From Paraburkholderia ferrariae NBRC 106233 (lineage in GTDB: Bacteria; Pseudomonadota; Gammaproteobacteria; Burkholderiales; Burkholderiaceae), in NCBI RefSeq assembly GCF_000685035.1, contig NZ_BAYB01000009.1, positions 186,001 through 250,000 of the forward strand: a DNA stretch of 64,000 nucleotides, in the 5' to 3' direction. Below, in pieces: positions 34,341 through 44,363 of this stretch (positions are counted from its first letter, which is position 1; every line of letters begins with the position of its first letter). The translations under genes were made by a program, and so were the position numbers. A model generated the notes under the pieces. The model was not told where the DNA came from. It made no database searches and saw only the letters and a list, made by a program, of their open reading frames with translations.

Positions 34341-35696
34341 ATGTCACTCGTCTTGTATGACACCTGGTCGCGCAGCGTGCGCCCCTTCTCCCCCATACAG
34401 CCCGGGCACGTCGGCATGTATTGCTGCGGGCCGACCGTCTACGACCACGCGCACATCGGCAATCTGCGCACCTATGTGTTCGAGGACGTCCTGCGCCGCG
34501 CACTCGAACTCAACGGCTATGCGGTTCGCCATGTCGTGAACATCACCGACGTGGGCCACCTCACGTCCGATGCCGACGAAGGCGAGGACAAGATGGAAAA
34601 AGGCAGCCGCCGCACGGGAGAGTCGGCGTGGGCCCTCGCGGCACGCTACACCGGGGCGTTCATGGACGACTGGCGCGCGCTCAATCTTCTGCCGCCCACG
34701 GTATGGTGCCGCGCGACCGATCACATTGCCGAGCAGATCGATTTCGTCGCCGCCATCGAGCGCGCCGGCTACACGTACGCGACCTCGGACGGCGTGTACT
34801 TCGACACCAGCAAGCAGGACGACTACGGCTTTCTCGCGCGGCTCGACCGCGCGGGCCTGCAGGCAGGCAAGCGCGTCGCGCTGGGCGAGAAGCGCAGCGC
34901 CACCGACTTCGCGCTCTGGAAGTTCAGCCCGCCAGGAGCCAGGCGCCAGATGGAGTGGGACAGCCCCTGGGGACGCGGCTTTCCGGGCTGGCATATCGAA
35001 TGCTCGGCCATGTCGGCGAGGCACCTCGGCGTGTGGTTCGACATTCATTGCGGCGGCGAGGACCATGTCGCGGTCCACCACAGCAACGAAATCGCGCAGA
35101 CCGCCGCCGCACACGGCACGCGGCTCGCCAACTTCTGGATGCACGGCCACTTCCTGACGATGGACGCCGCGAAGATGTCGAAGTCGAGCGGCGATTTCGT
35201 GCGGCTCGCGACGTTGCGCGAACGGAACGTCGATCCGCTCGCCTACCGCTATCTGTGCCTCACGGCCCACTATCGAAGCAAGCTGCGCTTCGACTGGGAC
35301 GCGCTCGATGCCGCGCAAACCGCGCTGAACCGGCTGCGTCATCTCTATGTGGCGTGGCCTGCGGGCGGCACCGCGGAACCGGCCTTCGTCGAACGCTTCG
35401 AAACGCAGATCAACGACGACCTGAACCTGCCGCGCGCGCTGGCCGTGCTCTGGGCGCTCGTGAAGAGCGGGCTACCGCCGGCGGTGCTGAAGGCAACCGT
35501 CGATCGTTTCGACGCGGTGCTGGGCCTCGGGCTGCGCGAATGGCAGCGCCCGGAACAGGCGCTTCCGGAAGACCTCCGCCTGCTCCTTGCCGAACGCGAC
35601 GAAGCGCGCGCGCAAAAGGACTGGGCCAAGGCCGATGCGATCCGCGAGCAACTGCTCGCGCGCGGCTGGCAGGTGGCGGACGGCAAGAGCCGCTAG
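34341..35696 (+). CDS. cysS: Cysteinyl-tRNA synthetase (probable second copy)
   Basis: The 451-residue enzyme starts MSLVLYDTWSRSVRPFSPI and has the class-I signatures HIGN (YDHAHIGNLRTYVFEDVLRR) and KMSKS (DAAKMSKSSGDFVRL). Zinc ligands are kept: the N-terminal cysteines in MYCCGPTVYD, the cysteine in IECSAM and His/Glu in HHSNE. It charges tRNA-Cys. The housekeeping CysRS of Burkholderiaceae, as I recall it, starts MESLRIYN and reads HIGHAR, so this divergent form is probably an acquired paralogue; that needs a genome check. It has no neighbouring partner genes. The C-terminal DALR-type region is complete. Confidence 0.92.
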   Translation: MSLVLYDTWSRSVRPFSPIQPGHVGMYCCGPTVYDHAHIGNLRTYVFEDVLRRALELNGYAVRHVVNITDVGHLTSDADEGEDKMEKGSRRTGESAWALAARYTGAFMDDWRALNLLPPTVWCRATDHIAEQIDFVAAIERAGYTYATSDGVYFDTSKQDDYGFLARLDRAGLQAGKRVALGEKRSATDFALWKFSPPGARRQMEWDSPWGRGFPGWHIECSAMSARHLGVWFDIHCGGEDHVAVHHSNEIAQTAAAHGTRLANFWMHGHFLTMDAAKMSKSSGDFVRLATLRERNVDPLAYRYLCLTAHYRSKLRFDWDALDAAQTALNRLRHLYVAWPAGGTAEPAFVERFETQINDDLNLPRALAVLWALVKSGLPPAVLKATVDRFDAVLGLGLREWQRPEQALPEDLRLLLAERDEARAQKDWAKADAIREQLLARGWQVADGKSR

Positions 35697-35772
35697 CGCG
35701 CCTTGATGCCGCACGGCGGCACTGCCGGGCTGCACTGCTGGACCGCATGCTGGGCGGCACTGTTGGGCAGCA

Positions 35773-36753
35773 CTACCCGGCGGCGCTGCCCGGCTCGTGC
35801 CTCGCCATGTCGTACGGGTCGCGCAGATGCCGCGCGTACTGCTTGGGCGCCATGCCCGACCAGCGCCGGAACGCCCGGATAAAGGCTTTTTCGGAGGCAT
35901 AGCCGACGCTTTCCGCAATCTCGATGAGCCGGCGCCGCGTATCGCGCAGCGCGCCGCTGGCGAGATACATGCGGTAGGAAGTGAGATGGCCGATCGGCGT
36001 TTCGTCCACGAGTTCGACGAAGCGCGCCGAAAAGCGCGAGCGCGACATGCCCGCGGCCGCCGCAAGCGCCTCCACGGTCCAGTCGCGCTCCGGGTGGCGA
36101 TGCACGAGCGCGATGGCGCGGCCGATCTGCGGGTCCATCAGGCCGCGCAGCCAGCCAGTGTGGCTGACCGCCGAAGCCAGGTGCGCGCGCAGCAGCTGCA
36201 CGAACAGCACGTCGGCGAGGCGCGCTGCCGCCACGGCCCAGCCCGGCTGGCAGGCCATGGATTCGCGGATGAACGCCGCCAGCGTGCTCGCGAGCCACGG
36301 GCCCACGGCCGGGTCGTTCGCGCGCACGTGGATGAACGGCGGCAGCACGGTGAAGAGCGGGCTGCGCACGGCCTCGCGATAGACCACGATGCCCGTGTAA
36401 AGCTCGCTCATCGCCCCGCCGCCGCCCGCCGCGAAGCGCAGCGGCGTATCGAAGCTCGGCTGCAGCCCCAGTTCGGCCACCATGTCGTCGAAGAGCATGG
36501 GCTCGACTTCGGGCGCGGAAGCGAGCACATGCGCGTGGCCGTGCGGCAGCAGCACGAAGTCGCCCGCTTCCACCCGCACGGGCGCCATGCCTTCCACCGC
36601 GACATAGAACGGTTGGCCGAAACCGGTTCTGAACACCGCACCGTCCACGGCCGGCTTCACGAACGCCCACGGTGCCGTGAGCGAGAAGTGGCCCGTCACG
36701 ACGGCGTCGGCGCGCAGGTCCGCCAGGGTGTCGCTCAACAGGTCCGTCGCCAT
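35773..36753 (-). CDS. AraC-family regulator with cupin sensor domain
   Basis: The 326-residue protein begins at ATG 36753 behind GAGGAGA. Residues 1-180 are a cupin-type sensor (DFVLLPHGHAHVLA; MSELYTGIVVYREA), and the C-terminal 100 residues carry two HTH units (VEALAAAAGMSRSRFSARF and LIEIAESVGYASEKAFIRAF). This is the AraC cupin-6 type often found by oxidoreductase genes. It lies 35 bases after the porin gene in the same direction and probably controls the molybdenum hydroxylase and porin genes upstream. The effector is unknown. Confidence 0.9.
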   Translation of the reverse strand: MATDLLSDTLADLRADAVVTGHFSLTAPWAFVKPAVDGAVFRTGFGQPFYVAVEGMAPVRVEAGDFVLLPHGHAHVLASAPEVEPMLFDDMVAELGLQPSFDTPLRFAAGGGGAMSELYTGIVVYREAVRSPLFTVLPPFIHVRANDPAVGPWLASTLAAFIRESMACQPGWAVAAARLADVLFVQLLRAHLASAVSHTGWLRGLMDPQIGRAIALVHRHPERDWTVEALAAAAGMSRSRFSARFVELVDETPIGHLTSYRMYLASGALRDTRRRLIEIAESVGYASEKAFIRAFRRWSGMAPKQYARHLRDPYDMARHEPGSAAG

Positions 36754-36788
36754 GCTTTTCTCCTCATCGACCGCTTCCGCGGTGTGCC

Positions 36789-37862
36789 TTAGAAGCGCTG
36801 CTGTATGCCCACCATCACGCCAAGCTGGTTCGCGCCCGGAGTCACCGTGCCGGCGGCGGCCACCGCATTCGCGGCAAGCGGGCTGTTCAGCATGTAGCCC
36901 ACCGACGAGTAGAGCGTCGTGCGTTTGGAGAGCGCATAGTTGGCGCGCCCGATCAGCATCGTCGAACTGGACTGCTCGCGCAGTATGTAGCGCAGCGCCT
37001 GCGCATCGAACCAGAGCGTGGGCAGCACGTAGTAGTTCGCCCCGAGGAAGAAGATATCCGATTGCGCGTGGACCTGCGCGGCGGTATTGCGGCGAATCCA
37101 GCCGCCGCCCACCTTGCCGTTGGGGAATTTCACGTAGCCATCCACGATCACGCGCTTGTCCGTATCGGCACTGCTCACGAGCGGGGCCGAAGCACCCGGG
37201 CCGCCGTACATCACGTCGTAGGACGCCGCAGCGCCGCCCCACCCGCCGTCATACGCCGCGAGAGCCGTGTACTGGCGGCACGCCACGGCGTCGCCGGGAA
37301 TCTGACCCGCGCAGTTCGTGGCCGAGGGCCCCGCGGGGCCGGCCGCGTCGCGCCCGAAGCTGTACGTGCCGCCCAGCGTGAAGCCGTGGAAGTGCCCCAT
37401 ATAGCCGATCGCATTGTCGCTGCGGGCATTCGGCAGGTAGCTGTCGAAGCTCGCCATCGAATGCATCGAGGGGCCGATCACGTCCGCGTTGAGCAGCACG
37501 TACATCGACATGTCCATCTGCCGCCCGAGTGTGAGCGTACCGTAGTCGCTGCTGATGCCCACGTTCGCCTGGCGGCCGAACAGGCGGCCGCCGTAATTCA
37601 GCGCGCCGGTATTGGGTGCAAAGCCGTTTTCCAGCACGAAGAATGCCTGGTAGCCGTTGCCCAGGTCTTCGGTGCCGCGCAGGCCGAAACGCGAGGGCAC
37701 CTCGCCCGTGAGCGGCGACATGCCGACGAACGAACCGCCCTTCGCGGCATTGTTGTAGTACTCGACACCCGTATCGACGATGCCGTACAGCGTCACGCTG
37801 CTCTGCGCCGATGCCGCAGCGGCCGCGCACAGCATTGCAACGGTCGCGCATAATTTTTTCAT
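36789..37862 (-). CDS. Trimeric porin (Burkholderia Gram-negative porin family)
   Basis: The 357-residue protein starts MKKLCATVAMLCAAAAASA, and the mature part begins QSSVTLYGIVDTGVEYYNNA, the hallmark of Burkholderiaceae general porins. Alternating strands run to the terminal phenylalanine (VMVGIQQRF). The PEFG-like loop region and DLGNGYQAFFVLENGF are normal. I use the second in-frame ATG (37862) because GGAG lies directly against the first and six bases ahead of the second. It sits between the cytochrome c gene and the AraC gene and may provide substrate entry for the periplasmic molybdenum enzyme. Confidence 0.92.
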   Translation of the reverse strand: MKKLCATVAMLCAAAAASAQSSVTLYGIVDTGVEYYNNAAKGGSFVGMSPLTGEVPSRFGLRGTEDLGNGYQAFFVLENGFAPNTGALNYGGRLFGRQANVGISSDYGTLTLGRQMDMSMYVLLNADVIGPSMHSMASFDSYLPNARSDNAIGYMGHFHGFTLGGTYSFGRDAAGPAGPSATNCAGQIPGDAVACRQYTALAAYDGGWGGAAASYDVMYGGPGASAPLVSSADTDKRVIVDGYVKFPNGKVGGGWIRRNTAAQVHAQSDIFFLGANYYVLPTLWFDAQALRYILREQSSSTMLIGRANYALSKRTTLYSSVGYMLNSPLAANAVAAAGTVTPGANQLGVMVGIQQRF

Positions 37863-37959
37863 GTCCATCTCCAGCCACCTTTATTGTGGAATGCTTATTA
37901 AAATGAAATCACGCTGGAGCGCATGTGCGCTCCTTCCTGCCCGCTACGACAGGGCCGCT

Positions 37960-38304
37960 TCAGTCGGCCTTGCAGCCCGCCAGAATCCACTGCACGACGG
38001 TTTTGGCATCGGCGGTGCTAATGGCGTTCGGCGGCATAGGCACGGCGCCCCACACGCCGGAGCTGCCGTTCTGCACGTGCGCGACGAGCGTGGCCGCCGC
38101 GCCGGGCTTGCCCGCATAGCGCGCGCCCACGTCGCGCCAGGCCGGGCCCACGAGCTTTTTGTCGATGGCGTGGCAGCCCATGCACGCGTGTTGCGTGGCG
38201 AGCTGCTGCGCGTTGCCGGCATCGACTCCGGATGCGGCATGAGCCAATGGAGTCGCGGTGGCCGCCGCGGCGGCGGCGAGAGAAACGATCAGTTTGCGAA
38301 TCAT
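37960..38304 (-). CDS. Periplasmic c-type cytochrome (c551/c552-like)
   Basis: The 114-residue protein has a signal peptide ending LAHAAS, one haem site CMGCH (Cys41, Cys44, His45) and a likely methionine ligand in VPMPPN. It follows the Moco subunit gene by 41 bases in the same direction. In this class of periplasmic hydroxylases and aldehyde dehydrogenases a cytochrome c takes electrons from the 2Fe-2S subunit and passes them to the respiratory chain. That role is inferred from the operon. Confidence 0.9.
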   Translation of the reverse strand: MIRKLIVSLAAAAAATATPLAHAASGVDAGNAQQLATQHACMGCHAIDKKLVGPAWRDVGARYAGKPGAAATLVAHVQNGSSGVWGAVPMPPNAISTADAKTVVQWILAGCKAD

Positions 38305-38345
38305 GGGAACTCTTCTTCGGGTTGAGAAAAAGCGATGAAACATGC

Positions 38346-40589
38346 TCATGCGAGAGGCTGTTCGAGCGGCATGGTGCGCAGGCGCGTGCCAGTCGCCTGA
38401 TAGAGCGCTTCGGCCACCGCGGGCGCGACCGGCGGCAGCGCCACCTCGCCGCAGCCCTGCGGGGCGCGGTCGCTCGCCACGATCACCACTTCGATCTTCG
38501 GCATTTGCGCGAGGTACAGCAGCGGGTAGTCGGAGAAGTTGGACTGCACCACCGCGCCATCCTTGAACGTGATCTCGCTCTTGAACGTGTTGGTGAGCGC
38601 AAAGCCAATCCCGCCCTCCACCATCTGCCGGATCAGCATGGGATTGATCGCGCGCCCGCACTCGATGCCGCACACCACGCGTTCGAGCTTCGCCTGGCCA
38701 TCAATCACGCGCAGTTCGGCAATCGTCGCGACATAGGTGGTGAACGCGCCGCCGCGCCCCGTGTAGAGACAGTAAGCAAGGCCGCGATACACCCCGGCAG
38801 CGGGTTTGCGCGACCAGCCCGCCTTCGCGGCGGTTTCGTCGAGCACGCGCACGGCGAGGGGATCGTCGCGCAGCATCGTGCGCCGGTACTGCAATGCGTC
38901 GATATTCGCGGCGCGCGCCAGTTCGTTCACGAAGCTTTCGAGAAAGAACACGCTGGAGGTGCTCCCCACGCTGCGCATGAAACTCACGGGAATCGGCTGC
39001 GTCACGTTGACCGAATCGACGAGCAGGTTCGGCACGCGGTAGCAAAGATCGTAGAGACCGTCGAGCATGGTCTCGTCCCAGCCGCCGGCCTTTTCGAAGT
39101 AATCGCGCTTGATGGACCAGTAGAGCGACTGCCCCGCCACGCGAATGTGCATGGCCTGCGGATAGCCGTCCTCGCCCAGCACCGCGCGCAGGCGCGCCGA
39201 GGCGCAAGGGCGATAGAAGCCGTGGCGGATATCGTCTTCGCGCGAGCGGATCACCTTCACGGGCCGCCCCACCGCCTTCGAGGCCACAGCCGCATGGATC
39301 ACGAAGTCGGGCACGTACTTGCGCCCGAAGCTGCCGCCCAGAAACGTGGTGTGCACGCTCACCTTCTCGCCGGGCACCTTGAAGATCGCGGCAAGCGTCC
39401 AGCGCACCTTGTCCTGCCCCTGGATGGGGCCCCACACGTCGATCTCGTGCTCGCGCACGTGCACCGTCGCGTTGACGGGCTCCATCGTCGCGTGGACGAT
39501 GTACGGCGTGTGGTAGTCGGCTTCGATCACGGCGTGCGCGGCCGCAAGACGTTCCGCAGCATTGCCGATGCGCGTGGCCACCACCGCCTGCTCCGTCATG
39601 AGCGCGGCCTTGCGCTGCGCGAGTATGGCTTCGCTGTCGAACGGGGCCGCGCCGCCATCGTCCCATTGCACATCGAGCGCGTCGCAGCCCTGCTTCGCCT
39701 GCCACCACGACGCGGCCACCACGATCACGGCGTCCTTCGCCGGCACCACCTCGACCACGCCCGGCATCCTGCGCACGGCGTCGCGATTGCGCACGGCCAC
39801 GGGCTTGCCATTGAGCGTGGGCGCCATTTTGATGGCGCCGTACAGCATGCCCGGCACCTTCACGTCCACGCCGAACTCCGCGCGGCCGCTCACCTTGGCG
39901 GGCGCGTCGAGCTTGTGCAGCGGCTCGCCGATCAACGTATGCGCGGATTCGGGCTTCAGACGCGGCTGTGGATCGAGCGGCAGCTTCGCGACCTCGGCCA
40001 GCAAATCGCCATAAGCGACCGAGCGCCCCGTCTGCCGGTGAATCACCCGGCCGCTCTGCGTCGTGCACTGCGTGGAGCGCACGCCCAGACGAGCGGCACC
40101 GGCCTTGAGGAAAGCTTCGCGTGCCTGGGCGCCCGCCGTGCGCAGCCGCGCATAAAACATCGTCACCGACATCGACGCGCCCACGAACTGCTGCGGCATC
40201 TCGTTCGCAGCGGAGATGCGATAGGCGTCGCGGCCGGTCACGAATTCCACGCTCACGCGGCGCCAGTCGGCATCCATCTCGTCCGCCAGCACCTGAGGCA
40301 GTCCGGTATAGACACCCTGACCCACTTCGCACTGCGAAAGACCCAGGATCGTGCGGCCATCCGGGTCCACGCGTACCCAGTCGTTGATTTCGTGAAAGCC
40401 TTCGCCGTCGATGGCGAGGCCGGTGGCGTCGCCTGTCGCATCGCCTGCAGCGTCTCCAGCCGCTTGCGCATGCGTGCTCCACGCGAGCGGCAGCACGAGA
40501 CTGCCCGCCAGCACGAAGCCCGCCTTGAGGAAATCGCGCCGGCTCTCGCCACCCTGCGCCGGGGCACGCTCAGGAACCGGCAGCGACAT
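38346..40589 (-). CDS. Periplasmic molybdenum hydroxylase, Moco-binding large subunit (IorB / isoquinoline 1-oxidoreductase-like)
   Basis: The 747-residue protein has a twin-arginine signal ([20 protein letters not shown]) and the two-part aldehyde-oxidase/xanthine-dehydrogenase fold of the IorB group. Moco-site features include [34 protein letters not shown] and the catalytic glutamate in [18 protein letters not shown]. IorB-type enzymes hydroxylate N-heteroaromatics or oxidise aldehydes in the periplasm, using molybdopterin cytosine dinucleotide and export of the folded complex by Tat. The start overlaps the small-subunit gene by 20 bases. The substrate cannot be assigned between isoquinoline, nicotinate-like compounds and aldehydes. 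Confidence 0.9.
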   Translation of the reverse strand: MSLPVPERAPAQGGESRRDFLKAGFVLAGSLVLPLAWSTHAQAAGDAAGDATGDATGLAIDGEGFHEINDWVRVDPDGRTILGLSQCEVGQGVYTGLPQVLADEMDADWRRVSVEFVTGRDAYRISAANEMPQQFVGASMSVTMFYARLRTAGAQAREAFLKAGAARLGVRSTQCTTQSGRVIHRQTGRSVAYGDLLAEVAKLPLDPQPRLKPESAHTLIGEPLHKLDAPAKVSGRAEFGVDVKVPGMLYGAIKMAPTLNGKPVAVRNRDAVRRMPGVVEVVPAKDAVIVVAASWWQAKQGCDALDVQWDDGGAAPFDSEAILAQRKAALMTEQAVVATRIGNAAERLAAAHAVIEADYHTPYIVHATMEPVNATVHVREHEIDVWGPIQGQDKVRWTLAAIFKVPGEKVSVHTTFLGGSFGRKYVPDFVIHAAVASKAVGRPVKVIRSREDDIRHGFYRPCASARLRAVLGEDGYPQAMHIRVAGQSLYWSIKRDYFEKAGGWDETMLDGLYDLCYRVPNLLVDSVNVTQPIPVSFMRSVGSTSSVFFLESFVNELARAANIDALQYRRTMLRDDPLAVRVLDETAAKAGWSRKPAAGVYRGLAYCLYTGRGGAFTTYVATIAELRVIDGQAKLERVVCGIECGRAINPMLIRQMVEGGIGFALTNTFKSEITFKDGAVVQSNFSDYPLLYLAQMPKIEVVIVASDRAPQGCGEVALPPVAPAVAEALYQATGTRLRTMPLEQPLA

Positions 40590-41013
40590 GGACCGCCTCC
40601 CGGATACGGTGATAGGTCGCACAGCGGCACAGGTTCGTCACGGCCTGATCGATCTGCGCGTCGGTGGGATGCGGATGCTGCGCGAGCAGCGCGGCCACGG
40701 CCATCACCATGCCCGACTGGCAGTAGCCGCATTGCGGCACATCCTCGCGAATCCAGGCCCGCTGCACGGGGTGCGTGACGTCGGGCGACAGCCCCTCGAT
40801 AGTCGTGATCCGGCGCCCCGCCACCGCCGAAACGGGCAGCACGCACGAGCGCGTGGCCCCGCCCTCCAGATGCACGGTGCACGCGCCGCAGGCTCCGATG
40901 CCGCAACCGTATTTGGTGCCCGTGAGCCCGGCGGCATCGCGGATCACCCACAGCAAGGGCGTGCCGGGATCGCCGTCGAAATCGAACGGGACTCCGTTGA
41001 GTGTGAATTGCAT
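40570..41013 (-). CDS. Molybdenum hydroxylase 2Fe-2S small subunit (IorA-like)
   Basis: The 147-residue protein holds both iron-sulfur centres: the plant-type site Cys37/42/45/57 ([18 protein letters not shown]) and the C-terminal site Cys95/98/129/131 ([19 protein letters not shown]). It shuttles electrons from Moco to a cytochrome. AAGGAG precedes the start at 41013. It has no signal peptide, as expected if it is exported in complex with the Tat-signal-bearing large subunit. It is the first gene of the operon. Confidence 0.95.
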   Translation of the reverse strand: MQFTLNGVPFDFDGDPGTPLLWVIRDAAGLTGTKYGCGIGACGACTVHLEGGATRSCVLPVSAVAGRRITTIEGLSPDVTHPVQRAWIREDVPQCGYCQSGMVMAVAALLAQHPHPTDAQIDQAVTNLCRCATYHRIREAVHVAAGS

Positions 41014-41321
41014 GGTCCGTCTCCTTGAATTCGCCGTCGTGAACGTTGCCTCGACGACGCCTGCCATGGTGACAATTCTTGGCCCGGACAAAATGAGCGG
41101 CAATGACACCCCCACCCGATTAGGTTGCCGATCGTCCCGCAATGCGCTAATCGACCTTTCAAAATGAAAAACCGCTCGTTTTCCCTGGAATGCCCGTCAT
41201 AGCGAGAAGACAGACCTAAATGAGAGACCGGATCGTGCCGTTATATCGTTCATACATGGCAATGTGTTCCTCTTATGAAACAAATAGAAAATCCCGGCAA
41301 CCTGATCCCCTCCGGCTCACG
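41014..41321. other. Divergent intergenic region, molybdenum hydroxylase operon / chemoreceptor
   Basis: The 308 bases contain no supported gene. They include AT-richer stretches around 41150-41290 where the promoters of both directions must lie. I saw no clear operator. Confidence 0.4.
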
Positions 41322-42863
41322 ATGAAGAACCTCACGCTCAACGCGCGGATTGCGGCCACGATCGCCTTCCTCGCCCTGCTGCTGATCGCCACCGGTACGA
41401 TCGGCATTGTCGGCATGGCCGAAAGCGACCGCGCCCAGCACGAGACCTACGGGGTTCACTACGCGTCCGTGGTCGCGCTGGGCAAGTCGGGCACGGCTAT
41501 GTCGCGCGCGCGCTTCGGGCTGGACTGGGCCATCGCCAATCCGCACTCGCCGCAACTCGCGATGCAACTGGATCGCGCCAACGGCCTGCTCGCGGAATCG
41601 GAGCAGCACTGGGCCGACTTCCGCGCGCTGCCCAAAACGCCGGAACTCGCCGTCCTCACCGACGACCTCGACGCGAAGCGCAGCGCCGTGCGCCACGACG
41701 GGATCGACCGCCTGATCGCGGCGATCCGCAGCGGCGACACCGGCTGGATGAACGAAAACCGCGCCCAGCATCTGATCGCGCTCTACACGGCGATGAACAC
41801 GAGCCAGGGCGCGCTGGAGCACTACCTGGACACCGAGGCGAGCGCTGCGGCCGAGCACTCCACACGGCTCTTTCACGCGATGGTCGCTATCTGCGCCGCG
41901 AGCATCGTGCTCGCGCTCGCCGTGGCCTTCGTCAGCGGACGCGCCCTGCGCCGGGCGATCATGACGCCGCTCGCGAGCGCGCTGGGCCAGTTCGATGCGA
42001 TCGCCGCGGGCGATCTCAGCACGCGCGTAGCGGTGCGCTCGAACGACGAAATGGGCACGCTGCTCACCGCGCTGGATGCGATGCAAGGGCGCCTGCTGGG
42101 CACGGTGGCATCCGTGCGCACCGGCTCGCAGGCCATCGCCTCAGCCACGCAGCAGATCGCCGCCGGCAATCAGGATCTCTCGCAGCGCACCGAGGAGCAG
42201 GCGGCGTCGCTAGGCGAAACCGCCTCGGCGATGGAGGAACTCACGGCCACGGTCCAGTTGAACGCGGCCAACGCCGAAGAGGCGAGCGGCCTCGCGCGCG
42301 ACGCGTCGAGCCTTGCGGCGCACGGCCGCGACGCCATGGGCGGCGTGATCGAGACCATACGCGCGATCCATACGGGTTCGGCGCAGATGACGGGCATCAT
42401 CGGCACGATCGAGAGCATTGCCTTTCAGACCAACATCCTCGCGCTCAACGCAGCGGTCGAAGCGGCGCGCGCGGGCGACGAGGGCCGCGGCTTCGCCGTG
42501 GTGGCCGGCGAAGTGCGCAGCCTCGCGCAGCGCTCGGCCACGGCGGCGCGCGAGATCGGCGCGCTGATTGCCGAATCCACCTCGCGCGTGGAACGCGGCG
42601 CGCATCTCGTGGAGGACACGGGCGACACGATGCAGCGGGTCGAAGCGGCGATTGCGCGCGTGACGGCCATCGTCGGCGAGATCGCGCAGGCCTCGCGCGA
42701 GCAGAGCGAAGGAATCCAGCAAGTGGGCCTCGCGATCACGCAGATGGACGAAGTGACCCAGCAGAACGCCGCGCTCGTGGAGCAATGCGCGGCGGCTGCG
42801 TCTTCGCTGGCCGATCAGGCGCAGACGCTGCGGGAATTGACAGCGGCCTTCAAGGTGGCCTGA
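41322..42863 (+). CDS. Methyl-accepting chemotaxis protein (Tar/Tsr-like, four-helix-bundle sensor)
   Basis: The 513-residue receptor starts [20 protein letters not shown] with the first transmembrane helix, has a periplasmic four-helix-bundle domain of about 150 residues, a second helix ([20 protein letters not shown]), a HAMP domain and the signalling hairpin with the invariant tip [20 protein letters not shown]. It senses an attractant or repellent and controls CheA. No C-terminal pentapeptide for CheR binding is present. It is divergent from the molybdenum hydroxylase operon, so chemotaxis toward that substrate is possible. The ribosome site is weak. Confidence 0.94.
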   Translation: MKNLTLNARIAATIAFLALLLIATGTIGIVGMAESDRAQHETYGVHYASVVALGKSGTAMSRARFGLDWAIANPHSPQLAMQLDRANGLLAESEQHWADFRALPKTPELAVLTDDLDAKRSAVRHDGIDRLIAAIRSGDTGWMNENRAQHLIALYTAMNTSQGALEHYLDTEASAAAEHSTRLFHAMVAICAASIVLALAVAFVSGRALRRAIMTPLASALGQFDAIAAGDLSTRVAVRSNDEMGTLLTALDAMQGRLLGTVASVRTGSQAIASATQQIAAGNQDLSQRTEEQAASLGETASAMEELTATVQLNAANAEEASGLARDASSLAAHGRDAMGGVIETIRAIHTGSAQMTGIIGTIESIAFQTNILALNAAVEAARAGDEGRGFAVVAGEVRSLAQRSATAAREIGALIAESTSRVERGAHLVEDTGDTMQRVEAAIARVTAIVGEIAQASREQSEGIQQVGLAITQMDEVTQQNAALVEQCAAAASSLADQAQTLRELTAAFKVA

Positions 42864-42941
42864 TCGCCGGCCGCTCGCCGGGCCTGCCATGGGTGTACCA
42901 CCCTCGCACCGCCTCTGGCCAAAAGCCCCTAGAATCGCGGC

Positions 42942-43457
42942 ATGCAAACCTACGTCGCTTTTCTGCGCGCCGTGAATGTCGGCGGCACCGGCAAGCTGCC
43001 CATGGCTGAGCTGCGCGCCATGGCCGAAGCTATTGGCTTTGCGAACGTGCGCACCTATATCGCGAGCGGCAACGTGGTGTTCCAGAGCGCGCTTTCCGAA
43101 GCGAAGGTCAAGGCGGCCTTCGAGGAACGCCTGGCGGATTACGCAGGCAAGCCCGTGGGCGTGCTGGTGCGAACCGGCCGCGAACTCGCCGCGGTGCTGC
43201 GCGCCAACCCGTTCGCCGACGCCGCGCCCGAGCGCACGGCCGCCATCTTCCTCGACACTCCGCCGCCCGCGGATACGCTTGCGAACGTAAGCGGCCTCGG
43301 CAGCGAGACCATCGCGCTGGGCAAACGGGAGATTTACGTGCACTACAAGGACGGCATGGGGCGCTCGAAGCTGCGGATTGCCGCGGCCAAGGCAGGCACC
43401 GCGCGGAACATGAACACCGTCGCTACGCTGGTCGAGTGGGCCGCCGGGGGCGGCTAG
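42942..43457 (+). CDS. DUF1697 family protein
   Basis: The 171-residue protein matches DUF1697 from its start (YVAFLRAVNVGGTGKLPMAE) through ANVRTYIASGNVVFQS to the C-terminal RNMNTVATLVEWA. It is a small cytosolic alpha/beta protein of unknown function that is widespread in bacteria. No catalytic residues are established. It stands alone, 78 bases after the chemoreceptor gene. Confidence 0.93.
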   Translation: MQTYVAFLRAVNVGGTGKLPMAELRAMAEAIGFANVRTYIASGNVVFQSALSEAKVKAAFEERLADYAGKPVGVLVRTGRELAAVLRANPFADAAPERTAAIFLDTPPPADTLANVSGLGSETIALGKREIYVHYKDGMGRSKLRIAAAKAGTARNMNTVATLVEWAAGGG

Positions 43458-43516
43458 TAGTGGTGAGGCAGGCGACCAGGCTGCCGCAAAAAATCCCTCG
43501 CGCCTCGCCCCCACAC

Positions 43517-44071
43517 TCAGAACTTGTGCTGCACAGAAACGGTGGCTCCCGTGTCGTGCTCGTGTCCGAGCATCGGGAAATGCGCACTCGCCGAAACACG
43601 CCAGTCGTCGATCAGCATGGCCAGGCGCCGCGGCGGATGCGCTGCCGTCCCCGTACCGTCGTCCATCAGTTGAAACATATCGACGAGATCGACATTGGGA
43701 GCAATGGAATTGAAGCGCCCCGAAGCCTGCGCCTGCGGCAGGGTCTGCATCTGCAGATGCAGGGGATCGGGCGCCAGCGCCGCGGCACGCCCGGTAGCGG
43801 TGACCGGCGCGGCATAGAAGTCGCCGGGCTTGAGCCCATCCGTGGCGGCCTGATAAGACGAATACTGCATCTCGTAGTGGAAGACGTACTGGCCCGCGTC
43901 TGGAATCGGCATCACCGTTTCGACGGGCAGCGGTGCGACGGCGGCAAGCAGCAGGCCGGCCGATGCCCCATCGTCCGCCCCCTGGGCGAAGGCGCTGCCG
44001 CCAAGGACAAGACAGATCACGCCGGCAGCCCAGCGCGGTTCGCGACGGCCTATCGAGAGCATGATTTTCAT
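43517..44071 (-). CDS. Exported protein of unknown function, possible small outer-membrane protein
   Basis: The frame from ATG 44071 encodes 184 residues with a basic start (MKIMLSIGRREPRWAAG) and a signal peptide ending GGSAFA. The mature part has no domain I recognise; it ends GATVSVQHKF, with the terminal aromatic residue common in outer-membrane barrels. An upstream in-frame extension to 44233 lacks any signal or ribosome site. It converges on DUF1697. The AAHS permease operon ends 290 bases upstream in the same direction. No function is proposed. Confidence 0.6.
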   Translation of the reverse strand: MKIMLSIGRREPRWAAGVICLVLGGSAFAQGADDGASAGLLLAAVAPLPVETVMPIPDAGQYVFHYEMQYSSYQAATDGLKPGDFYAAPVTATGRAAALAPDPLHLQMQTLPQAQASGRFNSIAPNVDLVDMFQLMDDGTGTAAHPPRRLAMLIDDWRVSASAHFPMLGHEHDTGATVSVQHKF

Positions 44072-44307
44072 CCCATGAGGATTAAAAACATCGCACTTCG
44101 GCCCTTCCAGCAACATGCCCACCCACCCAACTCGATCGGGGGAACGAGGCAGGCACCGCGATAAATACCAGGGGATCCTTTTCTTTATAGTCGAATCCGG
44201 CACGCTCACCAAGCTGCCGCGTACGGAAGTCATTCGTTGAGCATGGCGAACGACTTCGCTCGCTCGTTCAGCCGAAACAGGCAGCCATTTGATTGCCTCA
44301 GCAATAA

Positions 44308-44335
44308 AAATGGCGCGCCCGCGGGCGCGCCATTT
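44308..44335 (-). terminator. Rho-independent terminator of the aromatic-catabolic operon
   Basis: AAATGGCGCGCCCG and CGGGCGCGCCATTT form a perfect 14-bp inverted repeat; on the minus strand it is followed by TTATTGC after a run of five T. It lies about 30 bases past the stop of the MFS gene, the last gene of the long operon. Confidence 0.9.
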
Positions 44336-44363
44336 GCTGCGGCACTGGAAACGTTACCGCTCG

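Noticed and set aside
38232..40778. An 848-codon open frame on the plus strand, and a 593-codon frame on the minus strand at 38701
   Set aside because: Both are shadows of the Moco subunit gene, which carries cofactor motifs and a Tat signal.
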